From assembly GCA_044450785.1 (NCBI GenBank), contig JBIOJM010000167.1:1-20623 (forward strand): a stretch of 20,623 nucleotides of DNA, written 5' to 3'. The notes under the pieces are model-generated. The model was not told the origin of the DNA, made no database searches, and saw only the letters and a program-made list of their open reading frames with translations. The position numbers were made by a program, and so were the translations under genes. Below are positions 5,912 to 14,002 of the stretch, piece after piece (the stretch's first letter is position 1; every line of letters begins with the position of its first letter). The stretch comes from JBIOJM01 sp044450785 (GTDB lineage: Bacteria; Planctomycetota; Planctomycetia; Isosphaerales; Isosphaeraceae).

Positions 5912-8257
5912 ATGAGTTATTCCCATTCTCGCAAAGAATCCCCAGGATCTCACGGGCGGCGGCCGGCGCGCCGTCGTTCTCGTTGGGTCTGTCTCGCCGT
6001 CATCGTGCCCCTCATGTCTCCGTTCGTGGCTTCGTCGGTCGCCCTGGCGCAGCGGTCGTCGCGCAGGGTCGAGGTGGTGAACATGAGGGTGGGTTTCGAC
6101 GCGTCCATGTCGACGACGTTGAAGTCGTCGAATTCGTTCAAGATCGGCACCTGGACCCCGGTGTGGGTCCAGCTCCAGGGGGGAAGCGAGCGGTTCAACG
6201 GGTTCATGGACCTGATCGCCGGCGACGATGATGGGACGCCGACGTCCTTCCGGATACCGGTCGAGGTCGCGGCCAACCAGGCCCAGTCGTTCACGGCTTA
6301 TGCTCGGCCCGGCTCGCGCGAGCCCGAGTTCACCGTCCAGCTGCTCGATACCGATGGCCGGCGGGTGGGGGGTGCATCGCAGTCCATGGTGACGCCGCTG
6401 GCTCCCGCGGCGATCATGCCGGACGAGACCTTGCTGCTCATGCTGGGCCGGCCGCAGGGAGTCGAGATGATCCCGGCCCTGCCCGGGTTCAAGGGCTCGA
6501 CCGGGGGGTCCTCCTTCAACGTCCGCGACGAGATCGTCACGGCCCGGATCGACGCCCAGGGCGGATCGCTCCCGGGCCGTTGGTACGGCTACGACGCGGC
6601 GAGGGCCGTGGTCGTGGATACCGGCGACCACGCCACGTTGGCGGCGCTCGGGGGCCTTCGCGGCCAGCCGCTGGTCGACTGGGTCGCGCGTGGCGGCCAT
6701 CTGGTCATCGCGGTGGGTGCCAACTGGCAGGCGGTACGGGACAGCGCCCTCGCGCCAATCCTGCCGGGATTGCCGAGCGGCCAAGAGCGCGTCACTTCGC
6801 TCGAGGCACTCGATACCTTTGCCGGCTCGACCAAGCAGATCACTCCGCCGCGTACGCCGCCGGTGCTGGTGACCAGGCTCGAGGGAATCAAGGAGCGCGG
6901 GGGGAAGGTCCTCTCCAAGACGTCGAACCTGCCGCTGGTCGTTCGCGGCCCGTACGGCTTCGGGCGGGTAACCCTGGTCGCGCTCGACGTCGACCAGAAA
7001 CCATTCGCCAACTGGCCTGACCGGGCGCTCTTCTGGGTTCGGGCCATCGACCTGCGCCCCCCAGCCGCCGACCAGACCGGCGCCGGCTCCTTGGTCGGGG
7101 GTGGTGGGAGAGCGTTCAACCGTGTGGGCGTCTCCGACTTGTCGAGCCAGCTCCGGGTCGCGCTCGACCAGTTTCCGGGCGTGAAACTGATCCCCTTCGG
7201 CTGGGTCGCCTTCTTCATTTTCCTCTACATCCTGATGATCGGGCCGGGCGACTACTTCTTCCTCAAGAAAGTGCTCAAACGGATGGAACTGACCTGGATC
7301 ACCTTCCCCACGATCGTGGTGACCGTCAGCCTGGTGGCGTATTACGCGGCTTACCTCCTCAAGGGAAACGACCTGCTGGTCAACAAGGTGGACGTCGTGG
7401 ATGTCGACCAGCAAGCCGGCCTGGCGCGCGGCCACACGTGGATCAGCCTGTTCAGCCCCCAGAATCGCGACTACACCGTCCGGACCATCCCGATGCCGCT
7501 GGACCGCGACGCTCCCCCGGCAGCGCCCGCCTCCGCGGGCGAGCCGGCCCGCGCTCCGGCGGGAACCGAAGTCGTGACAACCTGGTTTAGCGTCCCAGAG
7601 GAACAGTTCGGCGGCATGAGCAGCTCCAGCCGGCGGTTCAGCTTCGGTGGCGGCGGCTATTCGTATCAACCCACCGGCGGAGTCGAGCTGCTGAAGGACG
7701 TCCGCATCCCGATCTGGAGCACCAAGTGCATCACGGCCCGGTGGTTTGGTCCGGCTGCCCCGCTGGTCGACTCGGATTTGCAGCCCGTCGGGACCGACCG
7801 GCTTGCCGGCACAGTGTCCAACCGACAGAGCGTTCCCTTGGAGGACGCCATCCTGGTATACGGCAAGCAGGTCTATTTGGTCGGCACGCTGGCTCCCGGC
7901 GCCACCGTTCGGGTCGCGCTGACCAGCGATCGCAACATGTCCGGACACCTGAAAGATAATCTGCCCCATTACCTGTCCAACCAGCCGTGGAACCGAGATC
8001 TCAAGATCGACCGCGCCGAGTTGTTGCTCGCCGTGATGTTCCACGACAGCGAATCAACCCTGGCGAGCGAGCACGTCCTGGCCAACGGGCCGCTCCACGA
8101 TCTGGACTTGACCGGACAACTGGCGTTGCAACGGCCGATGCTCGTGGCCCGGATCAATCGCCCCGGCGCGCGACTCGACCTGGATAACGTGCCGTCGCCG
8201 CCCAAAATCGACCAAATGACCTTAGTCCGCATCATTTTACCGTTGAAAAACCCGTAG
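5912..8257 (+). CDS. Large membrane-anchored exported protein, likely partner of the downstream ABC ATPase
   Basis: The ATG at 5912 gives 781 residues; a GTG at 5825 in frame would precede a hydrophilic extension that breaks the signal peptide, so it was not used. Residues 1-24 are basic (GRRPARRRSR), followed by a hydrophobic stretch ending VALAQ, a typical export signal. The part before the membrane contains beta-rich sequence and a segment resembling a glutamine-amidotransferase-like fold (VVVDTGDHATLAALGG ... WVARGGHLVIAVG). Two membrane helices lie at about 429-449 (ending before IGPGDYFFLKK) and 459-484, followed by a large, apparently extracytoplasmic C-terminal domain with a Ser/Gly-rich patch. 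The architecture recalls gliding/ABC-2 auxiliary proteins found next to ABC ATPases. The ABC gene starts 133 bp downstream. Function beyond this context is unknown. Confidence 0.75.
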   Translation: MSYSHSRKESPGSHGRRPARRRSRWVCLAVIVPLMSPFVASSVALAQRSSRRVEVVNMRVGFDASMSTTLKSSNSFKIGTWTPVWVQLQGGSERFNGFMDLIAGDDDGTPTSFRIPVEVAANQAQSFTAYARPGSREPEFTVQLLDTDGRRVGGASQSMVTPLAPAAIMPDETLLLMLGRPQGVEMIPALPGFKGSTGGSSFNVRDEIVTARIDAQGGSLPGRWYGYDAARAVVVDTGDHATLAALGGLRGQPLVDWVARGGHLVIAVGANWQAVRDSALAPILPGLPSGQERVTSLEALDTFAGSTKQITPPRTPPVLVTRLEGIKERGGKVLSKTSNLPLVVRGPYGFGRVTLVALDVDQKPFANWPDRALFWVRAIDLRPPAADQTGAGSLVGGGGRAFNRVGVSDLSSQLRVALDQFPGVKLIPFGWVAFFIFLYILMIGPGDYFFLKKVLKRMELTWITFPTIVVTVSLVAYYAAYLLKGNDLLVNKVDVVDVDQQAGLARGHTWISLFSPQNRDYTVRTIPMPLDRDAPPAAPASAGEPARAPAGTEVVTTWFSVPEEQFGGMSSSSRRFSFGGGGYSYQPTGGVELLKDVRIPIWSTKCITARWFGPAAPLVDSDLQPVGTDRLAGTVSNRQSVPLEDAILVYGKQVYLVGTLAPGATVRVALTSDRNMSGHLKDNLPHYLSNQPWNRDLKIDRAELLLAVMFHDSESTLASEHVLANGPLHDLDLTGQLALQRPMLVARINRPGARLDLDNVPSPPKIDQMTLVRIILPLKNP

Positions 8258-8284
8258 ACTCACTGCCGGCTCGACCGGCCGGAT

Positions 8285-8301
8285 GGGCCCGCCGCGGGCC
8301 C
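8285..8301. repeat. GC palindrome between membrane protein and ABC ATPase genes
   Basis: GGGCCCGC and GCGGGCCC flank a single C, an exact inverted repeat of 17 nt. It lies 28 bp after the stop of the membrane protein gene and 89 bp before the ABC start. A second small inverted repeat (GCCGG...CCGGC) is just upstream. With no T-run it is a poor terminator; it could reduce or process the transcript between the two genes. Confidence 0.35.
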
Positions 8302-8390
8302 GGTCCTCGACGAACCCCTCGGCCGGAGCAGCCAGCTCGCCCCATCTTCATTGTGATTGGCTGACCGCTCACAAACCAAGGCGCACCACG

Positions 8391-9317
8391 ATGATCGAAA
8401 CGCATGATTTGACCAAGATGTACGGTGAGCTCTACGCCCTGAACCGGCTCAACCTGACGTTGAACCAAGGGGACGTCTACGGCTTCATCGGCCCCAACGG
8501 CGCGGGTAAGACGACGACGATGCGCATCCTGGCCACGCTCCTGAACCCCTCCTGGGGCGAGGCGACCGTTTGCGGCTACTCGATTTACACAGGGTCGAAG
8601 GAGATCCGCCGCGTGATCGGGTACATGCCCGACTTCTTCGGCGTCTACGACGACATGAAAGTGATCGAGTATCTCGAGTTCTTCGCCTCGGCGTACCGAA
8701 TCAAGGGACCGGCGCGGCGGAAGATCTGCGAGGAAGTGCTCGAGCTGGTGGACCTGACCTACAAGCGCGATGCGCTGGTGACCAGCCTCTCGCGCGGCAT
8801 GACCCAGCGCCTGGGGCTGGCCCGCACGCTGCTGCACGATCCCCAGGTGCTGCTCTTGGATGAGCCGGCCTCGGGTCTCGACCCCCGCGCCCGCATCGAG
8901 ATGCGCGCCCTGCTCAAGGAGCTGCGCAACATGGGCAAGACGATCCTCGTCTCCAGCCACATCCTTCCCGAGCTGGCGGATATCTGCAACAAGATCGGTA
9001 TCATCGAGCAAGGATGCCTTCTCGTTAACGGCGAGGTCAGCGAGGTGATGAAACAGGTCCGCACCGACATCGTGCTCAACATCGCGGTCGCCGAGCGGTT
9101 GACTGACGCCGCCGGCCTGCTGGAGAACCAGCCGGAGGTCGAGAGCGTTCAGGACAAGAACGGCGTCCTGGTCGTCAAGCTCTACGAGGGGATCAACCAG
9201 TACGGCTTTCTGGCCAATCGGCTTGTCGAGCAGGGGTACGAGCTGACCCTGTTCAAGGAAGACGAGATCAACCTTGAGACCGCCTTCATGCACTTGACCA
9301 AGGGAATCACGAGCTGA
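8391..9317 (+). CDS. ABC transporter ATP-binding protein (ABC-2/daunorubicin-type export family)
   Basis: The ATG at 8391 (308 residues) opens the usual first strand MIETHDLTKMYG; an in-frame upstream extension to 8283 is low-complexity and not used. Walker A is GPNGAGKT at 34-41, the signature region LSRGMTQR at 133-140 replaces LSGGQ, Walker B is LLLDEP at 154-159, and the switch histidine is H190 in SSHIL. The Q-loop position reads YMPD instead of YMPQ. The altered signature and a C-terminal extension of about 90 residues are common in ATPases of ABC-2 exporters. The enzyme would power export or membrane-protein work by ATP hydrolysis at the cytoplasmic face. No permease follows; the membrane protein encoded before it is the obvious candidate partner. 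Confidence 0.9.
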   Translation: MIETHDLTKMYGELYALNRLNLTLNQGDVYGFIGPNGAGKTTTMRILATLLNPSWGEATVCGYSIYTGSKEIRRVIGYMPDFFGVYDDMKVIEYLEFFASAYRIKGPARRKICEEVLELVDLTYKRDALVTSLSRGMTQRLGLARTLLHDPQVLLLDEPASGLDPRARIEMRALLKELRNMGKTILVSSHILPELADICNKIGIIEQGCLLVNGEVSEVMKQVRTDIVLNIAVAERLTDAAGLLENQPEVESVQDKNGVLVVKLYEGINQYGFLANRLVEQGYELTLFKEDEINLETAFMHLTKGITS

Positions 9318-9366
9318 CAGTGGGCGCAATGCCGTTGACGGTTGATTGGCACCAGGGCGAGGGAGA

Positions 9367-10416
9367 ATGGTCGTGAGCAATCGCAGTCCGAGGCGTTTTG
9401 GCTGGATGACGCGGTGCTTGGTCGGATTGAGCTTGGGGTTGACTTTGATGGCAAGCCGACCGGCCCCTGCCGGCAAGTCGACGAAGGCAGCCGAGACAAA
9501 GGCTGGCGAGCCGAAGGCACGCATGCCGCACATTGTGTTCGTCACCGGTGACGACGAGTATCGGAGTGAGGAATCCATGCCCATGCTGGCGAAGATCCTC
9601 CACCGCGATTTCGACTTCAAGGTGACGGTTTGCTACGCGATGGACAAGGATGGCACCATCAACCCCAATAACGTCGAGAACGTCACGGGCCTGGAGGCGA
9701 TCGACGACGCCGACCTTCTGGTCCTGTTCACCCGCTTTCGAAGGCTCCCCGACGACCAGCTTCGGCACATCGTACGGTTCGCCGAGTCGGGCAAGCCGAT
9801 GGTTGGTTTTCGCACGGCGACGCATGCATTTCGCTATGGCACGGGCCCCCACGCCGCGGCAATGGACGAGGCCTGGCCGATCAAGGTCTTCGGCCAGAGA
9901 TGGATCACGCACCACGGCCACTTCGGCGACGGCCACGAGCTTCTGACCGAAGTGACCATCAATCCCGATTTCAAGGACCACCCGATCTTGCGGGGTGTCG
10001 AGCCGTTTCAGACGTATTCGTGGCTGTATCACGTCGAGGGGGGAGGCGACCGCTTGAGCGGCGACTGCCAGCGGCTACTCTTCGGAAAAGCGAAGAAGAG
10101 CAATCACGAGCAAGAACTGAGTCGGTACCCGATCACCAATCCGGTCGCCTGGACCAAGACAGCTTCAGGACGGGGGGGCCTGCCGGCACGCGTGTTCTTC
10201 ACGACGTTGGGCCATCCCTTCGACTTCAAGCAAGAGTCGATGCGTAAACTCGCGCTCAACGGCATCCTCTGGACTCTGGGAATGGAGGACAGGATCCCCC
10301 CCGATGGGGCCAGGGCGCACATCGTGGGCGATTACGCACCGAACAACTCCGGTTTCGGTGACAAGTTCAAGGCGGGCAGGCGGCCCGAGCCAATCGGCGA
10401 GACCAAGAAGCCATGA
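9367..10416 (+). CDS. Secreted ThuA-domain protein
   Basis: The ATG at 9367 gives 349 residues; a TTG at 9346 in frame was rejected because ATG follows a GAGGG-type site. A basic start, a hydrophobic stretch (CLVGLSLGLTLMA) and an Ala/Pro-rich region indicate export. From about residue 55 the ThuA fold begins with PHIVFVTGDDEYRSEES, continues with ADLLVLFTRFRRLPDDQL and ESGKPMVGFRTATHAF, and ends near GHPFDFKQ ... LNGILWTLGM. ThuA-like proteins have a class I glutamine-amidotransferase-like fold and are abundant in planctomycetes, often beside carbohydrate genes; a sugar-related hydrolase or binding role is proposed but unproven. It follows the ABC gene by 49 bp and may be cotranscribed. A stem-loop lies 34 bp after the stop. 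Confidence 0.88.
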   Translation: MVVSNRSPRRFGWMTRCLVGLSLGLTLMASRPAPAGKSTKAAETKAGEPKARMPHIVFVTGDDEYRSEESMPMLAKILHRDFDFKVTVCYAMDKDGTINPNNVENVTGLEAIDDADLLVLFTRFRRLPDDQLRHIVRFAESGKPMVGFRTATHAFRYGTGPHAAAMDEAWPIKVFGQRWITHHGHFGDGHELLTEVTINPDFKDHPILRGVEPFQTYSWLYHVEGGGDRLSGDCQRLLFGKAKKSNHEQELSRYPITNPVAWTKTASGRGGLPARVFFTTLGHPFDFKQESMRKLALNGILWTLGMEDRIPPDGARAHIVGDYAPNNSGFGDKFKAGRRPEPIGETKKP

Positions 10417-10450
10417 GGACGTAAGGCGACACGACGCATGAAACGTGACA

Positions 10451-10488
10451 CGGCACACACCGCCGGAGTTCCCCGGGGGTGTGTGCCG
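10451..10488. terminator. Perfect 11-bp stem-loop between convergent genes
   Basis: CGGCACACACC (10451-10461) pairs exactly with GGTGTGTGCCG (10478-10488) across a 16-nt loop that can itself pair as CCGG/CCGG. It lies 34 bp after the ThuA stop and 72 bp from the end of the convergent gene at 10560, so it can serve both directions. There is no T-run on either side, so it is not a textbook intrinsic terminator. Confidence 0.6.
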
Positions 10489-10559
10489 CATCAAATACCA
10501 CTTTACATTTCATGACATCGGGACGTCACGATCGAGTCCTGCCCCGTGATTGCTCGGCT

Positions 10560-11807
10560 TTAGCCACTCACCCCACCCAAAGCCATGACCTCGAACTGTT
10601 TGGGTGAGGTGGGGTTGGCAGGCGCCACCGGCGGATTCGTCGGGGCCGTGTTCTCGTTGATGAACATCCGGGAGTAACCGGACAGGCTGCCTTCGATGTA
10701 CACACCGTTGTTGATGCCCTGGCCGATCGAGAACGTGCTGCCGGGTCCGATGACGACGTTGCCTTCGATGTAGGTGCCTACCGATTCTGGAAGCGTCGTC
10801 GTGATCGTGGTGTTTTGCAGGGTGTTGAAGTTCAGCAAGAGGACGTTGGAACCCGTCCCCGTTCCCTTGGGTGGCTGGGACACCAGGCCGATGTCACGCC
10901 CGATGAGGAATGCTGAGCCATTGGACAGCTCTATGCTGCCGCCGACGTTGAGTAAGTTGACGTCACGCCCGATGTTGATGTTCGTTCCCGTGAGGGTGAT
11001 TCCATTGAGCACGTCGAGCGTGTTCACGTCACCGCCCGTCGTGATCGAGGCGCCGGGCAAGATGGCGTCAAGGGCAATCCGGTCGATCGCTGCCGTTCCC
11101 GTCGCGACCAGAGGGCCAGACAGCACGGCGTCCTGGAACCCCTCGATGGCCCCGATCTGGCCGCTGGTGACCGTGAGCTGGCCGATATTGACGATGTGGT
11201 TCCGGGCGGATTCACCGTAGGCGAAGCTATGGGCGAAACCTTTCCTCTGGGGTTCGCCCAGCGGATTGATGGTCAGGTCGGTATTCGGGGTCGAACCATC
11301 GACGATGATCCCAACGCGGCCGTTCGACATCGGGTAGGCCCTCACGGTGCCGATCGGTTGGGGATATCTCGCGGATTGCGGGCTGATTTGCTCAGCAGCA
11401 GTCGTGGACGTCGACGCACCTGCTTGTCCGTTCGCTCCCTCCGCGCCGTTCGTCGCCAAGGTATTGGAGGTGTACGATAGGCTGATCATGTAGTGAGAGC
11501 CGTCGAGCGCGGTGACCTCCACATTCTGACCACCTCTGGCCGTCTGAGTCCCGATGTACCGGATCTTGTGGAATCCGCGGGTATTGTTGAAATGCGGCGC
11601 AGTATGAGCAAGCTGTGGCGGCGCCTTGAGGTTTTTCGCGGCCCGGGCGCTGGGATGCTTGAGCAAGTACGCACTTTCCGCGCGATAGTTCTTGCCGAAG
11701 GGCGAGGTGAAGCCCGAGAGCAGCGCCCGAGCCTCGAGCCGGCCATCGACTGTCGGCCGAAACGCGCGGGCTGGTGACCGACGCCCCTTCCTGCGAGATT
11801 CCATCAT
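10560..11807 (-). CDS. Exported beta-structure surface protein with a LEPR-like N-terminal motif
   Basis: The start at 11807 is supported by AGGAGG eight bases upstream and gives 415 residues; a further 76-codon extension upstream is Arg-rich and lacks such a site. A basic N-terminus is followed at residues 20-31 by VDGRLEARALLS, which resembles the L-E-x-R-x-L-L-S segment found at the start of many planctomycete cell-surface proteins, where it is thought to mark export. No ordinary hydrophobic signal is seen. The middle contains a Gly/Ala/Ser/Thr low-complexity stretch. Residues from about 220 onward consist of short beta-rich repeats (for example NIGRDVNLLNVGG and LIGRDIG, then NVVIGPGSTFSIGQG), suggesting a beta-helix or beta-solenoid. 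The ligand and function are unknown. It is convergent to ThuA. Confidence 0.75.
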   Translation of the reverse strand: MMESRRKGRRSPARAFRPTVDGRLEARALLSGFTSPFGKNYRAESAYLLKHPSARAAKNLKAPPQLAHTAPHFNNTRGFHKIRYIGTQTARGGQNVEVTALDGSHYMISLSYTSNTLATNGAEGANGQAGASTSTTAAEQISPQSARYPQPIGTVRAYPMSNGRVGIIVDGSTPNTDLTINPLGEPQRKGFAHSFAYGESARNHIVNIGQLTVTSGQIGAIEGFQDAVLSGPLVATGTAAIDRIALDAILPGASITTGGDVNTLDVLNGITLTGTNINIGRDVNLLNVGGSIELSNGSAFLIGRDIGLVSQPPKGTGTGSNVLLLNFNTLQNTTITTTLPESVGTYIEGNVVIGPGSTFSIGQGINNGVYIEGSLSGYSRMFINENTAPTNPPVAPANPTSPKQFEVMALGGVSG

Positions 11808-12124
11808 TTGACGATCCTCCTGATCGTGGCCGACCGTTGCCCGCGAAATCCACTCTCTCCCGATCAACCTATTCCTTGAGGTAACCGGTCGACAGACCAC
11901 ACGCCTCCTCGCTCGCGACGGATCCAACCGCCGCGCGAAGAGCGTGGACTGGGACGTCTCGGGTTGTGTCCTATGCTGCTTGAGTTTATCGGCGTGCGAC
12001 CGAACGACTCCGCGCTCTATCACCCTGGCCATCATGCCTCGGATTCATCGAACGCGGTTTGTGGCGGATCGCGCGAACGCGGAGACTCTGCCGGTTGAAC
12101 GGATCGTGGCGGATCGGAATGGTA
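11808..12124. other. Intergenic leader region of the beta-structure protein gene
   Basis: Apart from the AGGAGG ribosome-binding site at 11816-11821 (read on the minus strand), I see no gene, RNA or convincing promoter in this stretch. Open frames on both strands are Arg-rich and without recognisable domains. The promoter of the minus-strand gene should lie here. Confidence 0.4.
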
Positions 12125-12223
12125 GTCATTGGTCATTGGTCAGTGGTCAGTGAAGACTTGGACCAGACCAACCAGACTGTTCTTCCTCTCCGTATTTACT
12201 GACCACTGACCACTGACCACTGA
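12125..12223. repeat. Inverted pair of heptamer arrays (GTCATTG/GTCAGTG)
   Basis: The left array (12125-12152) is four exact heptamers: GTCATTG twice, then GTCAGTG twice. The right array (12198-12223) is ACTGACC three times plus ACTGA, the same unit on the other strand. Bases 12126-12151 and 12198-12223 are complementary at 24 of 26 positions across a 46-nt centre, so the transcript can form a long hairpin. The right array ends four bases before the stop codon of the DUF3634-like gene, so this hairpin would sit at the 3' end of the DUF1549-DUF1501-DUF3634 transcript and could protect or terminate it. The same unit recurs at 17808 and, as GTCATTA, at 20530. Confidence 0.75.
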
Positions 12224-12226
12224 ACG

Positions 12227-12538
12227 CTACTCAGCCGCCGACCAGCCAGACAGGCCCCACAGGTTGCGCAACTGCTGCCGGCACGACGCCGGCATGCCGC
12301 TCGAGAAGGCCAGGGCAATCCGCTCGCCCCTCACCACACCTCGCACGACGGCATGACTCACCCCGTGGCGGCGGCACGTCTGGGCGACGTCCTGGAGAAA
12401 TCCCGGAGTGACCGTGCCTCGGACCACCCTCGGCACTCCCCCGACGACCCGGATGACAAAGGCCGGCGTGGGACGGCTGGCGGACCAAAGTGCCCACACC
12501 AAGAGTGCGGTGAGCACGAGCACGAATGTCAGATGCAC
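12227..12538 (-). CDS. DUF3634-like small membrane protein
   Basis: A GTG at 12538, with GAGG seven bases upstream, starts a 103-residue protein. Residues 3-20 (LTFVLVLTALLVWALWSA) are one membrane helix. The soluble part has AFVIRVVGGVPRVVRGTVTPGFLQDVAQTC, RRHGVSHAVVRGVVRGERIALAFS and CRQQLRNLWGLSGW, which fits the small DUF3634 family: a short helix, a V-x-R-G-x-V-x-P-x-F-L motif and a C-terminal R-N-x-W-x-L segment. No biochemical role is established for this family. It is the last gene of the minus-strand run that starts at 16018, 41 bp after the stop of a possible micro-ORF, and its stop is almost touched by the heptamer array. Confidence 0.7.
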   Translation of the reverse strand: MHLTFVLVLTALLVWALWSASRPTPAFVIRVVGGVPRVVRGTVTPGFLQDVAQTCRRHGVSHAVVRGVVRGERIALAFSSGMPASCRQQLRNLWGLSGWSAAE

Positions 12539-12579
12539 GGTGACGCCTCAGCACTTCGACCCCGCGATCGAGCGCCGGC

Positions 12580-12711
12580 TCAGCCCCGCCGCGGGGACAG
12601 CGGATGTTGACCCGTGGCCCCCAGATACGCTCCCAATGCGGCGTTCAGAATGGTGATGACCAGGAAAATGATCTGCGTTCTAGCTGAACAATCCTTGGAC
12701 GATTTTGCCAC
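12580..12711 (-). CDS. Possible 43-residue single-helix membrane micro-protein
   Basis: A GTG at 12711 opens a frame that overlaps the last 32 bp of the DUF1501 gene in another frame and ends 41 bp before the DUF3634 start. It encodes a basic/polar start (MAKSSKDCSARTQ), one strongly hydrophobic helix (IIFLVITILNAALGAYLGA) and a short basic tail ending SPRRG. A clean membrane helix followed by a basic end, located in the gap between two genes of the same strand, is unlikely to be chance in a 140-bp gap. No family is recognised, the start codon is uncertain, and no Shine-Dalgarno site is clear, as expected for translational coupling to the DUF1501 gene. Confidence 0.38.
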   Translation of the reverse strand: MAKSSKDCSARTQIIFLVITILNAALGAYLGATGQHPLSPRRG

Positions 12712-13987
12712 CGTCGACGATCTTGATCGGGCGGCCGATCGGCGACATCATTTCCTTGGCCGGGTCAACCTTGAGAGCATGGCAAAGCGAGGTCAAGAGG
12801 TCGGGGACGCCCACGGGATGATCCTTGACGTCGGTCCCGTCCGCGTTGGACGCACCGATGACCTGCCCTCCCTTGACGCCGCCGCCGGCCAATGCGACGT
12901 TGAAGACCTTGGGGAAATGGTCGCGTCCGGCGTTCGGGTTGATCTTGGGCGTGCGCCCGAACTCACCCATCCAGACGACCAGCGTTTGTTCGAGCATGCC
13001 GCGATGCTTCAGGTCGGTGATCAGGGTGGCGAATCCCGGATCGACGTCGTTGGCAAGCTTGCCGACTCGCTCATGGTTCTGCAGGTGCGTATCCCAGCCG
13101 TTGGAGCGGACCTCGATGAACGTCACGCCGGCCTGGACCAGCCGGCGGGCCAGCAGGCAGCCCTGGCCGAACGGGGTCTTTCCGTAGGCTTCACGGAGCG
13201 GCTCGGGCTCCTCATCCAGGTTGAACGCCCGCATGTGCGGCGAAAGGATCATCTTGGTGGTCTGGTGGTAAAGCGCGCGGTGGTCGCGGACCCGGTCGGC
13301 GCCGCCGGTCCGCTCGAAGCCCGCTCCCTCGAGCCGATCGAGCAGCGTCAGACGCCGGCGCAAGCGGTCGGTGGCGACTTTCGGCCGGGTGTTCTCGGGT
13401 AGCATCGAGGGATTCTGGACCACGAACGGCTCGAGCGCCGAACCCAGGAAACCCGCGCCGATGGTCGGGCCGCCGACACTGACGATGTGGGGTAGATCGA
13501 ATTTGCTCTCACCCATCTCGCTGACCACGGAGCAGGCGAGGTGCGGGTGCTTGATCGTCGCCGACGGCACGTAGCCGGTGTGAAGCTGGTAGGTCGCCCG
13601 CTGATGGTTCCCCTCCTTGTTGGTCATGGAGCGAACCAGGGCGATGTCCTTCATGCCCTTGGCGGTGTGGTTCCAGGCCTCGGCGATCGAGATCCCGGGC
13701 ACGACCGTCGCGATGGTTTTGGTCTCACCGCCGTGCTCCGTGCCGGGCTTGGGATCAAAGGTCTCGAGCTGGCTGGGGCCGCCGGCCATCCAGAGCAGGA
13801 TGCAGGCCATCTGTCGCTTGCGCAGATCGGCGGCATGGACGGCCATCCAGTCGGTAAAGGTGATCGGAATGGCCGCGGAGACGGCGAGGCCCGCCGTTCC
13901 CAGGCCGATCGTCTGGAGGAACTGCCGGCGGCCGATCACGCCCGAGCCGTTCATCGCGACCTGGAGCGTTTCTTTTTGCAGTGCCAT
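12680..13987 (-). CDS. DUF1501 protein with twin-arginine export signal
   Basis: The protein has 435 residues. R20-R21 in GRRQFLQTIGLGTAG followed by a hydrophobic stretch is a twin-arginine signal, so it is exported folded. The DUF1501 core is complete: ILLWMAGGPSQLETFDPKPG near residue 63, the ADxVRDHRALY region, a GWDTHLQNHE segment, and VVWMGEFGRTPKI with GRDHFPKVFNVALAGGG. The fold is related to alkaline phosphatase/sulfatase, but the usual sulfatase Cys/Ser motif is not seen. DUF1501 genes in planctomycetes almost always follow a DUF1549/DUF1553 gene; here the gap is only 15 bp, so they are cotranscribed. A periplasmic role in polysaccharide or glycan processing is suspected, not shown. 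An alternative start is the methionine at residue 12. Confidence 0.92.
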   Translation of the reverse strand: MALQKETLQVAMNGSGVIGRRQFLQTIGLGTAGLAVSAAIPITFTDWMAVHAADLRKRQMACILLWMAGGPSQLETFDPKPGTEHGGETKTIATVVPGISIAEAWNHTAKGMKDIALVRSMTNKEGNHQRATYQLHTGYVPSATIKHPHLACSVVSEMGESKFDLPHIVSVGGPTIGAGFLGSALEPFVVQNPSMLPENTRPKVATDRLRRRLTLLDRLEGAGFERTGGADRVRDHRALYHQTTKMILSPHMRAFNLDEEPEPLREAYGKTPFGQGCLLARRLVQAGVTFIEVRSNGWDTHLQNHERVGKLANDVDPGFATLITDLKHRGMLEQTLVVWMGEFGRTPKINPNAGRDHFPKVFNVALAGGGVKGGQVIGASNADGTDVKDHPVGVPDLLTSLCHALKVDPAKEMMSPIGRPIKIVDGGKIVQGLFS

Positions 13988-14002
13988 GGTTATTCACCCT
14001 TC

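Noticed and set aside
5885..8044. 719-codon antisense frame opposite the membrane protein gene
   Set aside because: Rich in Arg, Gln, Gly, Asp and His without a fold or motif; the sense frame has signal and membrane segments.
8232..9620. 462-codon antisense frame opposite the ABC ATPase and ThuA
   Set aside because: The sense strand carries all ABC motifs; the antisense frame spans two genes and has no domain.
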